Positions 1 to 13,465 are shown, counted from the first letter of the stretch. The stretch is DNA of 64,000 bases from Rosa chinensis (GCF_002994745.2 NC_037094.1:68862819-68926818), one strand, 5' to 3'. Notes: a model not told the origin generated them from the letters alone. A program made the numbers and translations.

Positions 1-983
1 AAGCAAACAAACCTATATAATTACATCAGAATTTTATTTTTATAGATATAACTATCATAATTTTTCTTGATTATATTTTAGTTGTATTGATCAACGATCG
101 ATTAAATTTGTTGGTTAATTTTTTATTTTAGAGTGTGGAGCATGTACCTTTTTTTTTTTTTCCTTTAGGTCTCGGACCCCCTCAAGACTTAGATACTGGT
201 TCCGTCCCTGGGGGCAAGGGCGTAGCTAGGGGTGATCAATGAGGGCCAATTGACCCTTTTGACTTTAGCTTTTGTGTTCTAGTTATGTGATGTTTCTAGT
301 TTCACATAACTTGTAAAACTTTCATTGACCCATATACCTCTTCTAAATTCTAGGACTTTTCATTAGTTTTCTATTTACATTTTAGTAAACTATTTAAGTT
401 TCAATGTATTTAAGTCACAAACATATGAAAAAGCCATAAAACAATTATTTATTATTCACCAAGAAAATTTAGTTTCTTTCTATATAAAGATCCCTAGCTG
501 TTTCGATTATATTCTTGACCCTACTTGATAGGATTTCCTGTGCCACTGTCATGTAATGATGTAAAGCTCATTTAGCATGAAGAAAAACTTGATTACGAAA
601 ATTAAACATTTCTCAACCCAACTCACCAGCATGAAACAACAACGTAATTTACCATAATTACTCCTTAATTTCTGTGAGAGAGTGTAGTAACATTTTGGGC
701 CAATAGGAAACGAGTATCATGGTTTCACAATCCGTGCTTCCGTGGAAGAGGTCTATACACTCCCACCGTCGATTAGTGTCATAAAAACACAACTGGCGCC
801 CTTTATCACCGTCCGATTACCCACTCGGGGGCAAAACGGTAAAAAGTAAACCGTCCCATCCACCGCCGCGTTAAGTCTCTCCGTAATCATAAAGAGCCAC
901 GACCTTTCAATTCTTACCCAAAATTTCTGAGATTTTCAATTTCCTCTCTCCCAAATCGCAAGAGTCCAAGAAACAAGAAAAAG
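1..983. other. Spacer and promoter side of the H3.3 gene
   Basis: No coding region was recognised here. The first 600 bases are AT-rich and repeat-like. From about 700 the sequence becomes more GC-rich, with GGCGCC near 795 and several CCGTCC blocks near 810-865, as expected of a proximal promoter. The transcribed leader probably lies at about 900-983, because a splice donor (AAG|GTAATA) follows at 984. No clear TATA box was assigned. Confidence 0.4.
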
Positions 984-1156
984 GTAATATTTCTTTTCGA
1001 ATTCGTCGTTCTTCATCCTCAATTCAATTGGGTTCTGATTGATTGCTGGGCTGCTTCTGCAATCGCGAAGCTAGGGTTTCTAAATTGTGTTTGAAATTGG
1101 GGTTTTTTTTAGATTGAACTAGGGTTTTAATCTTTAGGGTTTAATTGTGATTACAG
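984..1156 (+). other. 5' UTR intron of the H3.3 gene
   Basis: A GT donor at 984-985 and an acceptor TTACAG ending at 1156 place an intron directly before the ATG. It is T-rich and contains several AGGGTTT motifs (for example near 1073-1080 and 1125-1142), the telo-box sequence on one strand. Intron-containing leaders with such motifs are typical of plant replication-independent H3.3 genes. The leader intron is inferred from splice signals only. Confidence 0.7.
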
Positions 1157-1841
<685 letters not shown>

Positions 1842-3040
1842 GCAAAGGAATAGAAGTTGCTCTGTGTAAAGGGGGGTCTTAGTGGGATTTCATTGATTAA
1901 TCAAATCATGAATTCATGATTAGGGGAATGTTGTTGTTTTTAGGGTTTTTATTTGGTCCTGGCTTAGTGTGTAATCCTAACAACTTGAAGACTCGTTTGC
2001 TGTGGTTGCAATTATGATTGTGTTGAACCTCTACTATCTTTGATTAATGCAGTTGTTTAGTTACTTAAATTGTTGTTCTGCTTTGTGTGGTTTTTTTTAA
2101 CTTGAATATAATTTGGCTGAATGTTCAAGTTCTTGTAAATTGCAATGACATCCAATCCATGGTTAATTATGTGGATATGGCATTGTGCCTTTCTCCTGGG
2201 AGTTCTACTGGTTGAGACTTGACAGATTGTTTCGCTTTCCCATCCTACGTCTCGTGTTACTAATCACCTGGTCTGAACAAAGTTCCCTGATTCCTGGCAT
2301 CAAGGTGTACTCATCAATGCGGAGTTGAACCGCTTCCTGCATATTGATGATTGAAACATAGAGCCGAGAACAGCAAGGGTGGAGTCGGAGAGAGTTTGGT
2401 TACCTAATTTAAGATTGCTACCGGATTCAATACTAATACAGACTATAAGCTGCGGAATTTTCCAAAAATGATTGGTCATCATCTTCTGGGATTTTCAGAA
2501 ATTGTAGTAGCTTAGTTGTAGTTTTGTTCCTTTTGGCCTTCTTATGTACGAGAGAGGAAAAAGGAAAAGAAATTTGTTGAAAATCAAAATAAATAGATAA
2601 ATCCAACATCAAAAATGTTACTCAATAATGCGTCCCCTGTGCTGTGAAATCCACGAGGCAAAGTACACATTACAATTTATAATTAGACCAGAACATATAC
2701 AATGCTTCATTAAGCCATCTGGCTACCAAGTTTCTTGAGAGTTCTCCAGTTCTCCTTGCACCTTGTTGAAGCTAACCATTGATCTTCATTTGCTAGTCTG
2801 TTCCTTTTCTTTGTACGCACTGTTCTGCTTCAGAGATCCTGTATAGACGAAAGCAGCGATCAATTATGGAGCAACCATGTTTGTAAGGGCATACAAGGGT
2901 CAAGGACTCCAAGCCTCTCAACTGCGAACCCATTGTACAACGCCACCATGCCAAGGTGGTGTATAGAGAAGATCAATTGGTTCATGTTTGAAGATCCCAT
3001 GTTGTTAGGCTGCAATGTTGATTACTTGTAACTTGCTGAA
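1842..3040. other. 3' UTR of H3.3 and spacer
   Basis: The first few hundred bases after the stop are T-rich and probably hold the histone 3' UTR (plant H3.3 mRNAs are polyadenylated). No gene, RNA or clear mobile element was recognised in the rest. Confidence 0.35.
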
Positions 3041-3044
3041 TATT

Positions 3045-4190
3045 TGGATGAGAGAGTGACCATTATGATAGCTTTAAGGCAGTTATTAATGCCTTAAAGG
3101 CCATCAATTTGGCTGAAATATTATAGAGATAATCCATACATTAGTATAGGCCTGGGCACGGTCCCAGCCCGAGGGTCAATATGCTGAGCCCGGGACCGAG
3201 CCCGAAGTTTTCGGGTCGGTCTCAGATGAAGTTTTCCGGCAGTCGGGACCGGAGAGAGCCTGGACCGATGTTTTCCAGGCCGGGTTTCTCGGGTTTTCGG
3301 GCCTTTTGCACCATCTCAAGATTTGAAAAATCCGGTGAAGATCCACCACCGATCCGGTTAGAAACAGATCAACCAATGAAGGAACTTGAAGAATTTGAGG
3401 AGATCGAGGAATTTGACGAAGAAATCCGGCCAAAAACACATTCGTCGTGGTTTAGATGGAGGAATTTGAGGAGGTCGACTGGTTGAGGTTGTCGCTGTAG
3501 TGGCAACAGTAGCCGACTAGCCGTGCTCTGGAGAAAGGCATAGTTGACGAACCTCGTTGAAGGAGACGGGGCTGAGGAAGCGAGAGGAAGAAGAAGTGGG
3601 TCATGATGGTGTTGATATATGTGGGTTGCCGGAGGTGGGTATATCTGGGAAGAGAAGAATTGAAGAGAAGAAGAAAGAAGGAAGAAAATCTGGAGGAGAA
3701 AACGTGTGGAGAGAGGAGGAAAAGAGAGAAGGGCCCAACGTGGAGAGAGAAGGAGGAGACTAATAAAAATATATTTATTAATTGAAGGAGAGGACGTGTG
3801 GAGAGAGGGGGGAGGAAAAGAGGGAACGTGGAGAGAGAAGGAGGAAGACTAAAAAAAAATATAAAAAAATATTTATTAATTGAAAGAAGGCTCAACGTGG
3901 AGCCTATAAGAGAAAGGCATGTGGCATAATGACATATATAACATATTCGGGCTTTTATCCGGGCTTTCATGGTAGTGTATTCTCAGGCCCGGGACCGGCC
4001 CGTTTTATTCTTAAACGGTCCGGGCCTCAAATTTTTGTGTTTTTTTTCCTTAAAGCCCGGCCCGAACCCGGCGGTCCGGGCCGGTCCAGGCCGGTTTTTC
4101 GGGTTTTCGGGTCAAAACGCCCAGCCCTACATTAGTACCTAAAAACTGAACAGTCGAGATGTGGATATGTGACCGAAAAATGACCCTAAC
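3045..4190. repeat. MITE copy split by a hAT element
   Basis: The left part (about 3045-3146) contains GGCAGTTATTAATGCC and ATCAATTTGGCTGAAAT. The right part (4130-4190) contains TACCTAAAAACTGAACAGTC and CGAAAAATGACCCT. Placed end to end they match the right arm of the intact MITE copy at 4215-4575. This copy was therefore interrupted by the 983-bp element at 3147-4129. The outer left limit is approximate. Confidence 0.6.
3147..4129. mobile_element. Non-autonomous hAT element, 983 bp
   Basis: The ends are TAGGCCTGGGCAC on the left and, read inward on the other strand, TAGGGCTGGGCG on the right. They are flanked by an exact 8-bp duplication CATTAGTA (3139-3146 and 4130-4137). An 8-bp TSD and TAGGGNTGGG termini are typical of plant hAT elements. 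Both subterminal regions are rich in CGGGCC/CCGGTCC blocks. The centre is purine-rich (GGAGAGAG) and no transposase reading is visible, so the element would depend on an autonomous relative. It sits inside a pre-existing MITE. Confidence 0.85.
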
Positions 4191-4214
4191 TCTAAAAAAG
4201 CGCACTTTAATTTC

Positions 4215-4575
4215 AGAGCGAGACCTTGTTCTGGATAGAATTATATATAGAGTCACTTTTCAATCACATATCAACATCTCGATCGTTCAGTTTTAAGTAC
4301 AGTGTATATCATTTCAGCAAAATTTCAGCCAAATTGATGATTGTTAAGGTATCTAACTCTCTTAAACTAATAGACGAACTGAATCTATCCAACCTGAACT
4401 GTACTAGCTTTAGGGCAGTTATCAATGCCTTAACAATCATCAATTTGGCTGAAAATTAGCAGAGATGATCTATTAGTACCTAAAAACTGAACGATCGAGA
4501 TGTAGATATGCAACCGAAAAGTGACCCTAAACTCTAAATGCCAAATTTAATTTCAAAGCAAAGCTTCGCTCTAAA
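4215..4575. repeat. MITE with long imperfect terminal inverted repeats
   Basis: The left arm (AGTCACTTTTCAATCACATA, then ATCTCGATCGTTCAGTTTT) is the inverted match of the right arm (ACTGAACGATCGAGATGTAG, then CAACCGAAAAGTGACCCT). The inner parts also pair (TTTCAGCCAAATTGATGATT against AATCATCAATTTGGCTGAAA). The whole unit could fold into a long hairpin. The same family occurs at 3045-4190 (split) and, more diverged, at 19821-20042. There is no coding capacity. Confidence 0.7.
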
Positions 4576-4580
4576 AACTC

Positions 4581-4624
<44 letters not shown>

Positions 4625-4638
4625 TTGTGTGTGTGTGA
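4581..4638. repeat. Compound (AT)n(GT)n microsatellite
   Basis: A run of AT dinucleotides passes directly into a run of GT dinucleotides, with one TTTGT interruption near 4623-4627. It abuts the right end of the hairpin MITE. Confidence 0.9.
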
Positions 4639-4639
4639 G

Positions 4640-5359
4640 TTTTCAGTGTAGTTTGAGGAGTTTAGGGTTGTTGCTTCCTGAAACTATTCGATCGGGTACT
4701 CTATGATCAGGATGTTTTCCTTATTTGGCTGTTATACATAACCCACTGATTATTTTCACTTACATTGACTTGTATCCCTGCACCAACAAATTGCACTGGA
4801 TTAACAATATATGATTATCCTAGTTTTAAACAAGCTTGTCTTTTCAACAATCCCAGCTTTCTGGGAACCAATCATATGGTCACGAATGAGGGACAGTGAT
4901 GCCAGGCATCAACAATTAGGTGGATTATTCAAATTGATGGAATCAGATTATTCAGATGTCTAAGTGCATATGGAGGCTAATCTAGTCTCTCTCTAACTAA
5001 ATCGCCTTACAACTCTTCCTTTAACTTGAAACCATTCCTGCCTGGCATTTCACTACGATAATTATTAAAAAGATGCAAGACCTTGAAAACAAATGCTATG
5101 TTTCCCTTGCAGGGTTCAGTCAATTATCGTACAACAGCTAATTTGGAAAATTACCCTGAAAAAAAAAAATAACATGATTTCATGAGCTACAATTTCTCTG
5201 TGTGTTGAGACAAGCCAAAATTTCTTATTATTTTCATTGTTTCAAATAGGACATTCCCCGAGAGTTAACACTCTCATTGTAGAAACTCATCTATTGGAGG
5301 AAAAACTTGGATATAACAGCAGACTGCAAACCATATCTTTGTTATTAAGCAGGCACCAT
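4640..5359. other. Spacer downstream of COX6b
   Basis: No gene was recognised. The part nearest 5359 should hold the 3' UTR and poly(A) site of the minus-strand COX6b gene. Confidence 0.3.
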
Positions 5360-8261
5360 CTACAGAGGACCTGGAAAGGTTCCGTTCTCCCTTTGCTCAT
5401 TCCATCTATCCACCTGGCATACACAAATAGTAAGCGTCACCCCTAGAGAACTGATAACCGCTAAAGAACACAGAACTGAAAGTAACTAAGCAGCTAACTA
5501 TTGATAAGACAAGTGTTCTATTTATAGCAGGTGGGCAGATATTGAAAAGATCATGCTCAACAGCAGAACAAGCACGTGTGCACTGACCAGAATCATAAGA
5601 AATACGAAAGCATTACATTATAGCAGATAAGAACAAGCACAGTGGTAAAAGTTTCAGCTGTAACTGAATGTGCATTAGTTATATTAACAAAGATCAGCTA
5701 GTTTCTGAACACAGAACTCTTATCCATTTTGCGCCTATTACACAAAGCCACCTGAGTGTGCAGACACATAACCTACTCCACTCCACCCACACATTTTCCT
5801 CACCACATTCAGACCCAGCAGCAAAACTTGAATAAGATAAATAAGACACAAAAAGTATCTACAAAGTCGCTAATATAGAAAACATTGTCAACAGATTTCT
5901 TCTTCTTTTCACAACTGCCTTATGTACACCAGGGCAGAATCAATTGATATAACTTTATATACAACTCACATTAGATACGACTTTCTTTTCAAGGGGATAA
6001 ATACAGAAACCATATAAATAGAATGCTTAAAGATTGGCAAAAAGGAAATCTTATAAAACTCATTGCCCTTGTCTACATTTTGTTTTGAATCCTGACCCTA
6101 AGTGCAACACACACTTGCCAAAAGCCCTGGACCATATAGGGGCTAAAAACTGAGCATGTTTCTTGCCATAACAGTTTGTCAGAACTTGAATTAGATATTT
6201 GGCATAAAGAATGGTTCTATGGTAGAAACAACTTAATTACAATAAACTACGAACATCATACACATGACATATTCAGGATGCAAAAGCCATACTTCTAATA
6301 TGGATCTAAATTAGGAAAATAAAATCCAAAGAAGTTCATCCGACAAAGTGGATAAATGAACAGACTCGAATAGAAGTTACATACCCATTCACCGGGGCAA
6401 AGAGAACGATAGTACTTTTTAAATTTATCACACTCTGGCGCTTCTTCCCCCTTTGCAGCTATGCACCTGATGAACATGAAAATATTCGAGACAATTTTGG
6501 TCAAACACCTCAAGAACATGCTAGGCTATAAGTAGAGAGGAAAAGAAGGACTTCATTTTATACTTACCGATGATATTCTACGTATCGGGTAAAGCAATGC
6601 CTGGTCTGATTTGTAGTTGGGAAACGGAAATCTGCTGGTGCTGTCTCAATCTGGACACAAAACAAGAATGTCAATGAACAGATCAAACATATATAAGAAA
6701 AGTTAATAAGAAGCACACTATGCCATCAAAAGAAAATAATCTCTGATAATTGTAGCTGCAGATTAACCTTAATTTCAGGTGTCTCTTCAACTGCTTCTTG
6801 GTCAACAGATGTTTCAGTACTATCACTGCTTTCTTCAGGAGCTGCTTCACTGCTTTCTTCAGGAGCTGCTTCACTGCTGTTCTCAGAGGCAGGTTTTGTT
6901 TCAGTTTCAGCGACAGTAGGACTGACTTCACTGGTTTCTTCACTAGCTGGTGTAACTACTGGACTTTCTTCTGGAGCAGCAGGCGCTTCTTCAGCTTTCT
7001 CAGAGACAACTTCCTTGGAAGGTACATTGTCCGGGGTCTCAACCACTTTTACTTCAACAGGCTTGGTTACCACATCTGGTTTCTCCAATGCGTATTGCTA
7101 CAAGTCAAGGTATGACAGAAAAATATTTCAACCACGTTGTTTAATATCATTAAAAGAATGGAATCCAGAAGGAGATTTATAACAAAGTATATTAAAGGTA
7201 ACTAGGGGTGAGTGCAACCAAATTAATATTCTCCAGCAAACAACATGGTGTGCATCAACCAGCAAGAAAACTATCACGAACATACATTGCCCAACTCCAT
7301 CACAAAAGTCCATACTTACTAAGTGGGAAAATTTTACAGTTCAAAGGAAATGGGCACTACCATCTACCGTGATTACCAAGCATGTGGGTACCAGAAGAAC
7401 TCCCACACAATCGTATAATCAGAAAGCATACATAACAAGATTACTCCGTACTACCATATAGTGCCAGAAATATTTTCCTACTTTCTGTTTTCCCAAGCTC
7501 AAGCTTGGTCAAAAGTCGCATGACAAACTGAGCATGTTAAAAATCATGGACCCATCACTCATCAGAATCCGGCACTAAGATTATGTTATACGCCCCACAA
7601 AACATACTCTAAACTTGATCATACATTATCTTCTCAAACTATGCTGAACTCCAATCTCATCTTCCATCAGCAGGTCTCTTCTAAGGAGATGTTATTCAAT
7701 CCAAAATAACCACATTTATTGTACAATTCTTTAACAGCCTAATTGATACACTAGTCTAAAAATGCTTGTCTATAATCCAAGAATTGAAATGTTGCTAATC
7801 AGTTCAGTAAACATATTCAAAACAAACCGAAATGCACATCACACCGATTCGGTCAACACCATAACACTTGTCAAAACAAGAGTAACTAATCGCATTTTAC
7901 ACACCAAATCTCATCCCTACAACTCAGCCAGCAGGAGGAAATCCAAAGACAAAGACACCCAATCAAATTTTCAAGTAAACCTCGCAAGCTTCATCTGATT
8001 CGCACGAAAAATCAATCCCTCATATGACTTCAAAAAAAAAAAAAAAATGGAATTCATCTACATAGAATCTTTGAAATCGAAGCATACTAGATCCAGAAAC
8101 GGACGCAAAAAATTCCCGAATTCTTTAAATTTGAACAGAGGTATGAGTAGATCGAACGGAAACAGTGACTACGGAAAATGTAAAACTGCGGCAAAGAGAA
8201 GAAGATTCGAGAGGGGTACCTCAGCTAGGGTTTGGGGTTTGTCGGCTTGCGGCTCCGCCAT
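5360..8261 (-). CDS. COX6B: Cytochrome c oxidase subunit 6b (COX6b-1 type)
   Basis: This is a nuclear-encoded subunit of mitochondrial complex IV, on the intermembrane-space side, where it stabilises the dimer. Five exons on the minus strand join in frame: 8261-8220, 7097-6768, 6650-6568, 6466-6385 and 5413-5360, giving 196 residues. All junctions are GT-AG. The conserved C-terminal domain starts at FPTTNQTRHC, carries the twin-Cys pattern C-x9-C and C-x10-C (HCFTRYVEYHRC, ECDKFKKYYRSLC), and ends NGTFPGPL. Exon 2 encodes a roughly 110-residue acidic Glu/Ser/Ala/Pro-rich extension with a repeated EESSEAAP unit. Long acidic N-termini of this kind are known for plant COX6b-1 and are absent from the short isoforms. 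The last exon lies about 970 bp beyond exon 4 and was found by matching the family C-terminus. Confidence 0.93.
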
Positions 8262-8339
8262 TAGTGGAAGAGGAGGAGGAAGCGATCTACCTCAGCTGCG
8301 CTAGCGTTTTATCTTATTGGGTAGCCAAAGCAGAAAGAG

Positions 8340-10350
8340 AGCGATCGAGAATGAGAGGGTGGGCGACTCAAGGACCTGGGTGATGGGTCTTACAGTGTAA
8401 GATGTGAGTATTTTTACTGCGTTACTGCGGTGGTAACTGGTGAAGTTGAAATTTTTGGTGATGACAAATTGCTGCGGAGCGGTGGTCACGGAATGCGTGC
8501 GGTAATTTTATATCGAATGATCGAGATTTTTAGTGATCAAAGGTAAGGATTGAAAACAATTTTTGGTGATAAAAGAATATCGATTATAACTATAAGAACC
8601 CGTCTGATGTGGTAAGATCAGTCGAGCGATCTAATATAAAAGCTGCATATCTAGCATTTGAATTTGAATTTCTATTAATTTGTGACCAGCATATTTAAGA
8701 GGTTTTTAGAATCGTGAGTTTGCGGGAGGAGATTAGTTTAGTTTTGTGAGATACTTTTGTCGATTTCAATATAAATGCTTACTAGATGGAAATGTTACCG
8801 TATGCACATTTTTCCTACAAAGGTATTAAAAAAATTACAATGGCAAAGATTTGGGTGCATTTTTGCAGGTTTTTTAAATGGAAAAATGTTCTAGAATCAG
8901 ATTCTCGTGGTCATACTTGGCTGCTGATGGTTGCCGGTGGATGAGGTTCTTGCACATTGCTAGGCAGCTGGCCTATAATCCAAGTTTCAATGTATTTATC
9001 ACACGTTTATCACACGCTTGGTTTAATATGTCTCTTCTTGGGCCTCGCCCAGTTGGCCCAAAACCTATATGGGCTTTGAGATTGGTCATAGTCTTGTAGA
9101 AATGATATGTAATGTCTCAAAGCTTCCATCACATTACCCAGTTTTTGGCAAGAACATTGGGGCATTATCATACCAAGGTTGCTTGCTAGTTTGACAGCTT
9201 GACATGGATTTAAACTCAAAAGATTTCAACACATTCTCCAACCTAGCTGAGGCGAATCAGAACTTTGGGTAACAAATTACTTTGTCTATTGTCCACGTGT
9301 CAAATACTCATCCGACGCTTGTACTATGTCTTTATGAATTATAAACTTGATTTATCTTAATCTTGAACTTTAATTTTTATTTTTTCACCTGATATATGTG
9401 ATAACCTAACTACTGCATAAAATAAGTAAATCTTTTGAACACCGCTCTGATGTGAATATGCATTCTTTTATCAATGAACTTATCAGTTCTACTACTATTA
9501 AAAACTGATACTAGTTGCAAACCCTAGCTAGAAAGCGCCTCATGCACTTGGTTTTCTTCACAGAGATTTCATGCCTTGTCCGATAGCACGTCCTCATAGC
9601 CTCATTGTTGAATAGGCCTTTCAAGGTGTAAGGATCATTCATACAAGGTGATTACTCAATGACAGCTTGTTGAATTAGTGTACAATTTTTTGTTATATAA
9701 ACATCGATGTTGAGTTGTTAAATAGATAATACAGCGGCGCCAGGGGGGGGAGAACAAAACTCAATCCTTACAGCCACTATCCATTGACACTATCGATCAA
9801 ATGATTCATATTATAGTGCAACAATGTAGCTAATCCGCAACACAATGTGTATAGTTTATCAACTTGTATGTGAGAATGATGAAATCTAGATAGAGAGAAA
9901 AATTGACTCGCCTACTGAAGTTAGGGGTAAAGTTTTGTTATCTTCTCAGTTTTCTTTTACCTAGCCACATCATTGTGTCTTGAAAAGTTCCAAGAAAGGG
10001 CAATAGGAGTATTAAGAAAATGGCAATTATGTTTTAGTATATCTCATTTCCCCAAGTAGAACAAGAAAAACAAAATGTTAGAACTTAATCAAAACTACAC
10101 TCCAAACACACCCTATGGGTGTGGATAATTACGTGGGAAGTTATTCCACAAAATGTGGAGAAAATCGCTGCACATTGTTTTTTATTTTTTATTTTTTTGT
10201 TAAATTTCTTTTATTTGTGAATTGACTATTTTGTCTTTCTTAAATATTTCAGTTCAAATATTTTTTAATATTTGAGGGATATTTTGGTAAAAATTTTCTA
10301 TTTTGGCTGACAAGCCCTTTTCACTTAATAATAGTATAGATGTGGTCTTT
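8340..10350. other. Spacer upstream of COX6b
   Basis: The part nearest 8262-8400 should contain the COX6b leader and promoter. The rest is AT-rich. I see no convincing gene, tRNA or bounded mobile element. Confidence 0.3.
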
Positions 10351-10359
10351 GAGTGTGCC

Positions 10360-11260
10360 TGGTGTGAGTGGAGGTTGGGCGGTTCATGTTTCGGGGTTTT
10401 GTTTCGGTTGGATATAACGGAGAAGGTGGGATAGGTTGGCAGAGACTAGTTGAATAGCGGTGGAGGCCGTGGTCTCTAAGGCGAGATCAGGAAGCCAGCC
10501 CTCTTCAGGTTTTGTCGGTGGTGGCAGATCTAGACGGGTGATTTTCATAAGAGGATTGGATGTGTGGGTTCAATTCCAGCATGAATTTCCCCCAAATTGG
10601 AGTTGGGTCGGTCGACTCAGGTTGCGGAGGTGGAGGTCAGGTGAGGATGTGTGGAAGGAAGGCGGTGGTTGTCCAAGCGAGCTTCCGGTATGATGCTCCC
10701 CACAGTCCTCAACTTGGGCCTAGGCTAGGTGGTTCATGGACTTGGGCTTAGGCTTTTGCTTTGGGCCAAGACTATTTTAGGTTTTATTTATTTTGTCTTT
10801 TGCTTTTAAATATATGTGGCTCAATGTCAGCAATAAGTCCCTATCTTTTTGTGATAGGGCGACGTGGGCTCTGTCCCAATTTGTGCACCTTGTGTGCCTT
10901 TTTACCCTAGTTAGGTAAAAAGTTGTCAGGTGGCAACCTCCTAGTGGTAAGATAAAACTAAGCGACCCCGTTCTTAATTCTAGTTGGCAACATTAATGGG
11001 AAAGCTGCATTACTTGTACTGATGTTTCGTGTTCGAGTTATCTTTACATTATGTCAAACAAAATGGAATAGCTAGTTAAGTACTCTTTGCTAGTTTATGC
11101 ATGTTAGAATACATAGATTTTATGGAGACTTTTGATATTATTTTGGGAATTTCTCTCAATGCTTGTTGTGCTCTAGAGTTCAGGCTCTATGTCCCTCCTC
11201 CCTCCGGCGGTATTCTGCAGCTTCATTAATTGAGTCTTGAGGGCAGCCGCAATGAGAGAA
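10360..11260 (+). repeat. LINE-type 3' repeat, copy 1
   Basis: The segment shares an ordered set of blocks with 46290-47385: GCAATAAGTCCCTA, then TAGGGC, CCTCCTAGTGG, GGGAAAGCTG or GGAAAGCTG, TATGTCAAA, GCTCTTTGCTA, and an end resembling TTCATTAAT...TTGA(A)GGC(A/T)GCCGC. Two diverged copies of one dispersed family are the simplest reading. Position and orientation suggest the untranslated 3' part of a non-LTR retrotransposon, but no coding domain is attached here. The limits are approximate. Confidence 0.55.
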
Positions 11261-13045
11261 TACTCGTAGTGATTTTGATAGTACTCATAGAAGCACAAAT
11301 TAAAATTTGGTTGTGCTTAATGCTTATAACATGTTACATAAACAGTCACATCGAGTTCTCAACAAATTTTCTACGGTTCATGCACTGCACAAAACCATAT
11401 ATGCGGATGCGATTATTAAAAGATGACTTTCTAATCCAATGAGTCACGTCCGTACCAAACTTAAGGCTATCATGATTCATGACCAAATAAGGACTGGCTA
11501 GTAGCCACCAATAGAATTTTTTTTTGGTGAATACCACCGAAAAATGAATGCCACCAATAGAATTTAGTTCCCTAAGAAACTATCACTTGCATGTTATGTC
11601 AATCATTTGATAGTAATCTTAGGAATTAGGCCATTTCGCAGAAAATGATCCCTTTCAGGGACCAGGAATTAACTAGACAAAGGAAAAAACAAGAAGAGAA
11701 GAGGAATTATTCTTTGATTTAGGTATCCATCCCAAACATTTTGGCAACTATATAGTTATCACGAATTTGTACTGTATATTGAAGACTACATATATTGTTA
11801 ATGATTTTAAATAAATTTAATTCTCTATTCTTGAAATGTACACATCCTTCATAAAAGTCCATCCAAATTGACTACCATAGTCGGGAGGAACCACCAAATT
11901 TCCTTTGTCTCTATATCAATTGAGCTCCTGGGGACGGGGCCCAAAAAATTATAGATGTTTGAGTTTTGACTAGTAAAATATCTTCGATTGGCAATAGTTG
12001 ATCTCTTAAAAATAGTAATTATAATAACAGAGTAACAAATAAAAAATGTAATGATATGGACAAAAAAATAAAGACTGAAATTTTGGAACTCAATCAAAAC
12101 GGGATTTTCTTTGTTTGTTCTTCAAATGAAGATGAACACTTATAATAATCACCTTTACCAAGTACAAAGTTATGACATGATTAGATTCTTATAAGCATCC
12201 CCCACTTCATTATTGATTCTATGATCTTTTCTCTTTGCCGTACAGATTACATGATAAAATCAAGTGATAAGTAAAAAGTTTTAGATTTTCTTTGACCATA
12301 ATAGTTTTTATGTTTCAATTAGTAAAAGAAATCACAATGAAAAACTTCTTGTACAACCAGGAGCTAATATCTCAAAATTAAGAGCATTGAAAGTAGAAAG
12401 GGGTGGAGAGTTTCTCCAGAGTCCAGACTTGAGTAGTATAATTGTGACCGGTGTCTGCAATACCATCAGCTAGGAAATTAACCTCCTTCTTGATATCTTG
12501 ACCATAATAGTTGCATATAGTCATATACTAATTCTACATTCTCATTAATGTGCCAAATAGAGCACACAATGTCTTTACTGGATTTGATTCGTAGGGCCAA
12601 ATAGCACGTATTTTTATGAGATTTCTGAGTGTGTTTACTTAAACCAGAGTACCAGACAAAGAGAAATGGGAGTTTCAGGCAGGTCCATTGGAATTGCATA
12701 GACGACCTTTTTCAGCCTTGGGTGTTCTCTAGGTGATGATGAGTTATGAGGACATTGAGACCAAACTTATTTGAATTTAGATGCAACATTTGGCAACGTA
12801 GGGTAATTGTAACGGGCATTGTTGACCACACCGAAAGACTCTCTAGCAAATTTAAAAAAAGCCCTTATTTTCTTCTTTTTTTTACTTGCTGTTAAGGCGC
12901 ATAAAAATGAGTTATTTATTTCATTTCTCAACCGCCAAATACATTGTCATTATGTTAACTTTGTCCCAGATTTATTCTATTCTCGTGGTGGTAGTTTTTT
13001 ATTTTTTTATTTTTTTTTATTTTACAAAAAGACTACTTATTAAAT
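11261..13045. other. AT-rich spacer
   Basis: No reading frame with recognisable protein features and no bounded element was seen. Confidence 0.3.
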
Positions 13046-13465
13046 TGGAAGCCCCCTAGAGCGACCACAACTTTCACTGTCAAACAACAAGGCATTTGAT
13101 GCATCTCTCGGGACCATATTGGTCCATGAAGTACTAGTATTGAGATTGTGCCCTAGATTAGCTATGAAATTTGCTATAAAGTTTGTTTCCCTAAAAATAT
13201 GTTTAAAAGTGATAACAGAGAAAGATGTAGCAAGAGCTCTAAGATCCTGTATAATCTTGATGAGTCTCTAGGGTGGCTTGATGGCTCCATTGACAGTATC
13301 AATTAATTACTAGCTTTGAGTCGCCTTCTACTTCAATCTTGTTATAGCCTCCCTCTCGAGCACTAGTAAGATTGTCTCTGAGTGTAGTGGCTTCTATCAC
13401 TTGAACCGTAGTGTTTCCTGAGTTTTTTGCAGCTGCATATAGAGGTTTACCAAAGAAGTCGCGTA
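13046..13465 (-). pseudogene. Decayed retrotransposon RNase H-like domain
   Basis: On the minus strand, about 50 uninterrupted codons read ...KPLYAAAKNSGNTTVQVIEA and continue through an IEVEGDSKLVIN motif. After a disruption near 13300 the reading resumes with LRALATSFSVITFKHIFRET and NFIANFIANLG. This is the layout of the plant RVT_3/RNase H-like domain found at the C-terminus of LINE reverse transcriptases (E-A-x-A/T-L-R, ...E-x-D-S, ...H-x-x-R-x-x-N-x-x-A). Stops and frame changes break it, so it is a dead fragment. No matching reverse transcriptase lies upstream of it. Confidence 0.7.

Noticed and set aside
3181..3970. Several frames around 3.2-4.0 kb on both strands
   Set aside because: They lie inside the GC-rich and purine-rich parts of the non-autonomous hAT element and show only low-complexity residues.
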